The notes under the pieces were generated by a model. That model searched no databases and had not been told where the DNA came from. It saw only the letters and a list, made by a program, of their open reading frames with translations. From assembly GCA_008933995.1 (NCBI GenBank), contig WARS01000051.1, forward strand, positions 3,162,001-3,226,000: 64,000 bases of DNA. Reading direction: 5' to 3'. The stretch's first letter is position 1. Each line of letters opens with the position of its first letter. Positions 58,901 through 64,000 of this stretch are shown here, piece by piece. A program made the position numbers and the translations under genes. The stretch is from Datnioides undecimradiatus (Eukaryota; Chordata; Actinopteri; Lobotiformes; Datnioididae).

Positions 58901-59600
58901 TCATTATTTAATAGGCAAGAATATAATTTATGTGTCTTTATATTATTAACACAGTATAGTCCAGTACAGTTCTAAAGTTCTGATGTTAGCCTTTTATGAC
59001 ACTACTTTTATTTTTGGTTATCGGTGTTTAAACCTGATATTCTACAGTGTATCACAGGAGTGCATGCCTGGGGTAATGTCTCATGGTCCCACTGCTGCTG
59101 CTGTGCCTTTCTAGAGCAGGTGTGTGTGAGGGTGGGCTGAATTGGGAACACATTTTTATGTGGACATAATTTCTAATTCATGCCTAATTCTAATGGTAAT
59201 TTGTTCTCTACACTTTTCAGCAGCCTAAGAGAGTGTTAAGACCTCAGCTATTAACGTTACATTGATGGAGTACTGATGGAGTGATTACCATCTCTTCTAC
59301 TGTTTTGCCACAGCTGTTGAATGGCACCACATCTCTTGAACTTGAACGCCTCTTGAGTTATTGACCCTATTCACACTGGTTCATACCCGCTCAGTCCAGC
59401 TCAGCTTGCCACACTGTGAACTGTGCGGTAAGTGGCGTATGACCTGCACTCTACATTTGTCGGTAGTATGTTGAAGTATGCAGAAAGATTTCCGGGATGG
59501 GTGAGAGATTGAGGGGACGTTGCACATACATCCGGTACAGAAGGTGGCGCCGGTTTGTTGCACGTTGGTTTGTGATCCACCATTAAATGAAAAAAGGAGA
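55954..59600. other. Intergenic DNA between the SPRY gene and mblac1
   Basis: No complete gene seen. A strong minus-strand donor (GGCA|GTAAGTAAG) near 57346 could end a non-coding first exon of the SPRY gene. A SINE head lies at 57792-57913. Short GATCAGCTG-type repeats cluster at 58662-58702. Open frames here show no family features. Confidence 0.35.
57792..57913 (-). mobile_element. tRNA-derived SINE, head fragment
   Basis: Read on the minus strand this is GGGCGGCTGTGGCTGAGAGG, then a degenerate B box (GGTTCGGGC), then CTGCATGCTGAGG and CCCCCAGTTGCTCCTGATGG. It matches the head and middle of the SINE family at 2443-2702 and 49811-49978. The tail is missing. Confidence 0.7.
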
Positions 59601-59650
59601 AGAAGACGTTGTTGGAAGCGGCAGTAGTAGAGAAGAAAGGGCAGAAGAAG

Positions 59651-61866
59651 ATGGAAACAGGGACCCTCGGTAAAGTGGTCTGTGTCCCTCTCTCAGCGTC
59701 TCAGTCGGACTTCCCCGGACAGCCGTACTCCGTATCGGTGCTTAAAGTCGGTTACTGTCTCCCTCAGACTGACGGGACGTTCAGAGCCGACGGGACCATC
59801 ACCCTCATAACAGGGCCCAGGACTATTTTGGTGGACACCGGTGGACCGTGGGACCGGGACTTTCTCCTAATGTCACTAAAAGACAGGGGTTTGGAATCGG
59901 GAAACATTGATTTGGTGGTGGGGACCCACGGACATTCAGACCACGTGGGGAATCTGAGTGTTTTCCCAGAGGCGAAGATGATAGTAGGGTATGATGTCAG
60001 TGAAGGGGACACGTACCGTCCCAACGAGCTGGCAGAGGGACAGGCGTACCTCATTGATGAGCACGTGAGTATAACACTAAATAACTAGATTTCAACACTG
60101 ACACTGAGTTACAATGAACTTTGTTGGGATCAGGCCAACACGAGACACACAGCATCCCTGTAACCATGGTAACGTCCCGACGCCCTGTCCGCGCACAGCA
60201 CGAGTGGAGAGAGAGAGAGAGAGAGAAATAATAATAATATCGTCATCGTGGACACGTGTTGTACATGTGTATTGATGTGTATGTTCCTGATATGCGCTGA
60301 CATGTAAACAGATTTCCGGTAAATAACGGAAATAAAACGCTTATGTTAATATATGTTATACAAATATTGAAACATATGTTTTTTTATGATTGGCATTACA
60401 TTGACTTTTTAGAAATACATAGTATAATGACATATAAAACAAAACAAAATAACCAGTAGAAGTAACTATAAAGTATATGCAGCTTGACTGAACAGATGAC
60501 TTAGCCACAAAACATGATCTAATGAAAAAGGACAATAAAACACAAGGTAAACTAAAGCAGAAAAGAGGCTGCGTTGTGATTGGGACCAAATAAACAGATG
60601 CATGAATATATGTGTACATAGAAGGGAGCTGAGCCATAGGTTTGTCTCTGAGGGATGTTAATGTAATGAAGAAATTATTCCCATTTGAAGTAATTCTTTT
60701 TTGTCCTACCAAGCAGAGAGGACACTCACTTATATGCCACCACCCTAGCAAGCAACCTATGCCAGTCTGTGACTGATTTCAGTATAAATAGAGGGAATTG
60801 TTTCTGTTCAGGGAAGAGACGAATGCAAAAGGGGACCTCCCTGACCGACAGTTCTACAATTCTGGATGCAATCATGAACCGATGTCCAGAAGTCCTCTAC
60901 TTTTTGGGCAGTACTACAGAACATGTACCCTTGTCATGGAACTTCCAGCTCCTGGAGCCACTTTTAAGCTTGACCAAGTACAATCTGGAGGGCGTTCATT
61001 ACATTCTATGAATAATCATAACTGAATTAACCTGGTGTGAATATCACTTGATACATGCTTTAAAGTTCCTAGAATGCCAACCCATTCTTTTTCTTTGTAA
61101 ATGAAAATCTTTTCCCCAGACAGTTCTCAGGTAACTGGTATTACTATATGTCTGTATTAGCATAGAATAGTGAAGTGATGTTTCATGACTCTTACTGCAC
61201 CTTGAGAAAATAAAAGAGTGGATCACTGCATTCTGGGGAGCTGAGGGGGGTATAATAGTCGTTTTAAGCAAACTGTGAAATTGCACATACTGCAAATATT
61301 GTTGTTTGTGCAAACTCAATTGAAACATATTGTTTGATCAATGATTTGTTTAAGAAAGCAGCGTCTGAGCACATTTGCACAGTCAATGCAGTTCACAGCT
61401 CGAATAGAATTGCTAAGTCCTGCTTAAAAATTCCCTACATTAAGAATGAACTTTCACTAAGGTGTTGGTAATAGTAGAAGTTACAGTTAAGCTTTATATT
61501 AAAGTGTGAGGATGTGTTCAGAGCTGACTGCAGAGACTTTTCACAGTATTGTATTTGAAGAGGAGCCAAATTTGACCTGCTCTTTTCACCAAGTCCTTCA
61601 CCATCATTGTCTCCTGTCTCCCACAGGTGTCTGTAGTTCCCTGTCCAGGCCACACGGGTCAAGATGTCAGCGTCCAGGTGAAGGGAACCTCGGCAGGCAC
61701 GGTGCTTGTTGCAGGGGACCTATTTGAGTGCTGCTCGGATGAGGAGAGCTGGCAGAACCTGAGTGTGAACCCTGCAGTACAGGAGGTCAGCAGAAAGGAG
61801 GCGCTACGCACTGCAGATGTCATCATACCAGGACATGGACCCCCGTTTAGAGTCCTCAGGCAATGA
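59651..61866 (+). CDS. mblac1: Metallo-beta-lactamase domain-containing protein 1
   Basis: Two exons, 59651-60064 and 61627-61866, with a phase-0 GT-AG intron, give 217 residues. The metal-binding motif THGHSDH supplies His93, His95, Asp97 and His98. His147 (CPGHTGQD), Asp169 (VAGDLFE) and His208 (IPGHGPPFRV) complete a two-metal MBL site. ILVDTGGPWDRD and PGHGPPFRVLR are diagnostic of MBLAC1. Human MBLAC1 has been described as an endonuclease for 3' processing of replication-dependent histone pre-mRNA. The worm relative is swip-10. The start is the ATG in AAGAAGATGG. It is followed by a polyadenylation signal AATAAA at 62151-62156. Nothing essential is missing. Confidence 0.95.
60065..61626 (+). 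other. mblac1: mblac1 intron
   Basis: A 1.56 kb intron with donor CAC|GTGAGT and acceptor CCCACAG. It holds an (AG)n run at 60208-60227 and no other gene. Confidence 0.85.
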
Positions 61867-62156
61867 TTAACAAACTCTTTGATCATTGCTGAGCTATGTG
61901 TACTTATGACCTGAGGTGGAGTTTACAACCTAATTGGAGCTGCCTGACGTAATGGGACATACCGGGGGCTTTACTGATCTCACTCTGTATGCTCACTGAG
62001 CTGATTAGCACTCCCGGTACCTGGTACCATTACATCTGACCACACAGGCAAAAACAAGAAAGCATTATTCATTTGTGATTGTATGATGGGATATTATGCA
62101 GGTTATTTACAGCCTGACATCATCGAGACATGTAGATGATCATTTATTTAAATAAA
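61867..62156 (+). terminator. mblac1: mblac1 3' untranslated region and polyadenylation signal
   Basis: From the TGA stop to AATAAA at 62151-62156 is about 290 bases. Cleavage would be expected near 62170-62180. Confidence 0.6.
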
Positions 62157-62179
62157 ATAGGATATTATTTTCTTACATT

Positions 62180-63916
62180 AAATTCCAATTAAAATGAGTC
62201 TTATCAGTAGACTTATGTGCAATATGCTGTTTGGGACATCACCATGGAGACTGTAGTTTTCAGTACATCACACCCCACACCTATGTTTGGTGTCTGTAGG
62301 CACAGAAGCAGCCAGTGTCCAGCCTACAGCAGGCCAACTGACAGCAGATATTCACTGAGCTAATGTAGTTTTCAAGTTGTTTCCGACCTGAACTTATTTG
62401 TTTCAGTGATTTCATTTACCTTCAGTTCTGCTAAAATGTATGTATACAGTGTGCCTAAAGCTGCTTCATATGTCCTAATAATAAATAAATAAACCAAATC
62501 TGAACTGAGAAAGTCAGTAGTGACTTTTTGCTCCATATGGGACACATACCCACTCACCTGCCACGACCCACCGCCTCCTGCTTCCTGTGAAACATACACA
62601 CACACATTTGCTTTTATTATAGCAGCAACACACTGCAGTTCATTCACACTCTGAAGCTATCTGATGCTTCTGTGGGCGGCTTTGTGCTTTTGCTACAGAG
62701 CATCAGACTGAAAATAGCACAATATGAGCGTTATCCCAAAAAGACATTGTCACAGCTCCTCACATGATCCCTCTTTGGAATGGTGCAGCAGAGAATGTGC
62801 CTTAAAGAGACGTTCGGTCGCGCTGCTAACTATATCAGGGACTATAGCAGTGACAGCTTACACTAACCAAATGTTTGCAAACCACCCTCCATCCTCTCTC
62901 ACCCAGCTCCATCGTGACTGGTTTCAATTAAATCCTGGTTTTCATGATACAAGTCAGTGTGTGTGTATTTGTGGTCCATGAAGAGTTTGTGTGTGTGTGG
63001 AATCCTTTGTAGATCATATTTTGGGACTCTGACATCATTGTGACATTGATTTAGCCCCATAAAACAACTCCTGCTGTTGCTACGTCCAAATTCTGAAATG
63101 TTCTGCTTAGTCAGCTGAGTGTGTATGATGCTGTAGTCACACCAAGTTTGTCGGTGTGTTTCACTCGTATCAGAATACCATCAGAGCAGGTGTACCAGGT
63201 ACAAAGAGGAGATATTTATATAACATCATTGTTAAGCATTATGATAATAAATGCCTTTTGTTCCTCTAATAAAAACACAATAAACACTAACAGCCAGTGT
63301 CTGGATGTTCCTGTTTGTTCCATGAGTTCTAAGGTGTGATGTTACTCATTCTCAATTAGCCCTTCAATAGGTTAATATCCAACAATGGGGCTACATGTTC
63401 AAGTCTGAGCCCCAGAGCCTGTTGATTATTAATCAATAATCAACTCTTTTAATCAATAATCAACTCTTTTAACATGTGTGTGTGAAGGTTAATCATGACC
63501 ATGGAAATAGTAGTGACAAAATAATCGTCACGTAAGGTTTAGTTCGTTTTCCACAACTTTTGTGTCATGGTCTTCATTAGTAGAGTTTGGGCAGTTGGTC
63601 GTCAGAGGTACATGCATTCCTTGATCTTACTCCACTGACTCCTTTGACCTTTGATCTCTTCTTAGTTAGCTCTGTCACTGTTTTTGACCCACCCAAAGAT
63701 GGTCACAGCATTGACTGTGATGCTCAGATAAGGATTATGTAAGGACTGTGGGCATGGACACCACACATGTGGAAAGAACTCCATCAGGCGAGTTGATCGT
63801 CACAACTGGCACTTGTCTAATTATCATGCTTATCAATATGAATCATACCACACAGTGATTTTTAAGATTTAAGTTAACCTCTACACAGCTAGGAATAGGC
63901 AATGTTGGGAACCATG

Positions 63917-63953
<37 letters not shown>

Positions 63954-64000
63954 TATGCTCCATCTCCACACTCCTCACCCATTTGAATAGTGCCATAATT
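62180..64000. other. Intergenic DNA with simple repeats
   Basis: No gene recognised. A 20-base unit (AATCAATAATCAACTCTTTT) is repeated twice at 63431-63470 and preceded by its partial inverted copy. An (AG)n run covers 63920-63949. Confidence 0.5.

Overview
The window is ray-finned fish (teleost) nuclear DNA. Split genes have GT-AG introns. Abundant (CA)n microsatellites, copies of one tRNA-derived fish SINE, an L2-like LINE fragment and fossil Tc1/mariner elements all fit a spiny-rayed fish. Five protein-coding genes and two small RNA genes are supported.

Layout from left to right. 1-5.6 kb holds no recognisable gene, only a SINE and a GC-rich, Sox-site-containing island near 4 kb. 5.7-11.4 kb is sox19 on the minus strand, a SoxB1 HMG-box transcription factor in two exons with a probable long 3'UTR and a promoter near 11.15 kb. 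11.4-24.6 kb is a long stretch without a supported gene. It carries microsatellites, a dead mariner transposase, an L2-like fragment, one doubtful ORF and a promoter-like CpG-rich patch at 24.0-24.6 kb. 24.7-34.7 kb is eif4a1 on the minus strand, with all 11 coding exons resolved (404 residues). Its introns 4 and 5 each carry one copy of the box C/D snoRNA SNORD10 (U10). 36.2-49.1 kb is senp3 on the minus strand, a nucleolar SUMO protease with 11 coding exons (568 residues) plus a non-coding first exon. 50.4-56 kb is a minus-strand gene with a C-terminal PRY/SPRY (B30.2) domain, a tandemly duplicated small exon and one exon-like segment with an in-frame stop. 59.6-62.2 kb is mblac1 on the plus strand, a metallo-beta-lactamase-fold nuclease in two exons. 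62.2-64 kb has no gene.

The neighbourhood sox19/eif4a1/senp3 matches the human 17p13.1 block SOX15-MPDU1-CD68-EIF4A1-SENP3, since SOX15 is the mammalian counterpart of fish sox19. That supports the identifications. MPDU1 and CD68 are not seen here, and sox19 lies on the same strand as eif4a1 and senp3. The genes do not form a pathway. eif4a1 (translation), senp3 (nucleolar SUMO removal and ribosome maturation), SNORD10 (U6 snRNA methylation) and mblac1 (histone mRNA 3' processing) are housekeeping RNA or ribosome functions, while sox19 is developmental.

Exon ends were placed by reading splice sites by eye and checking that phases join. For sox19, eif4a1, senp3 and mblac1 the phases close exactly. 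For the SPRY gene they close only if the stop-containing exon is left out.
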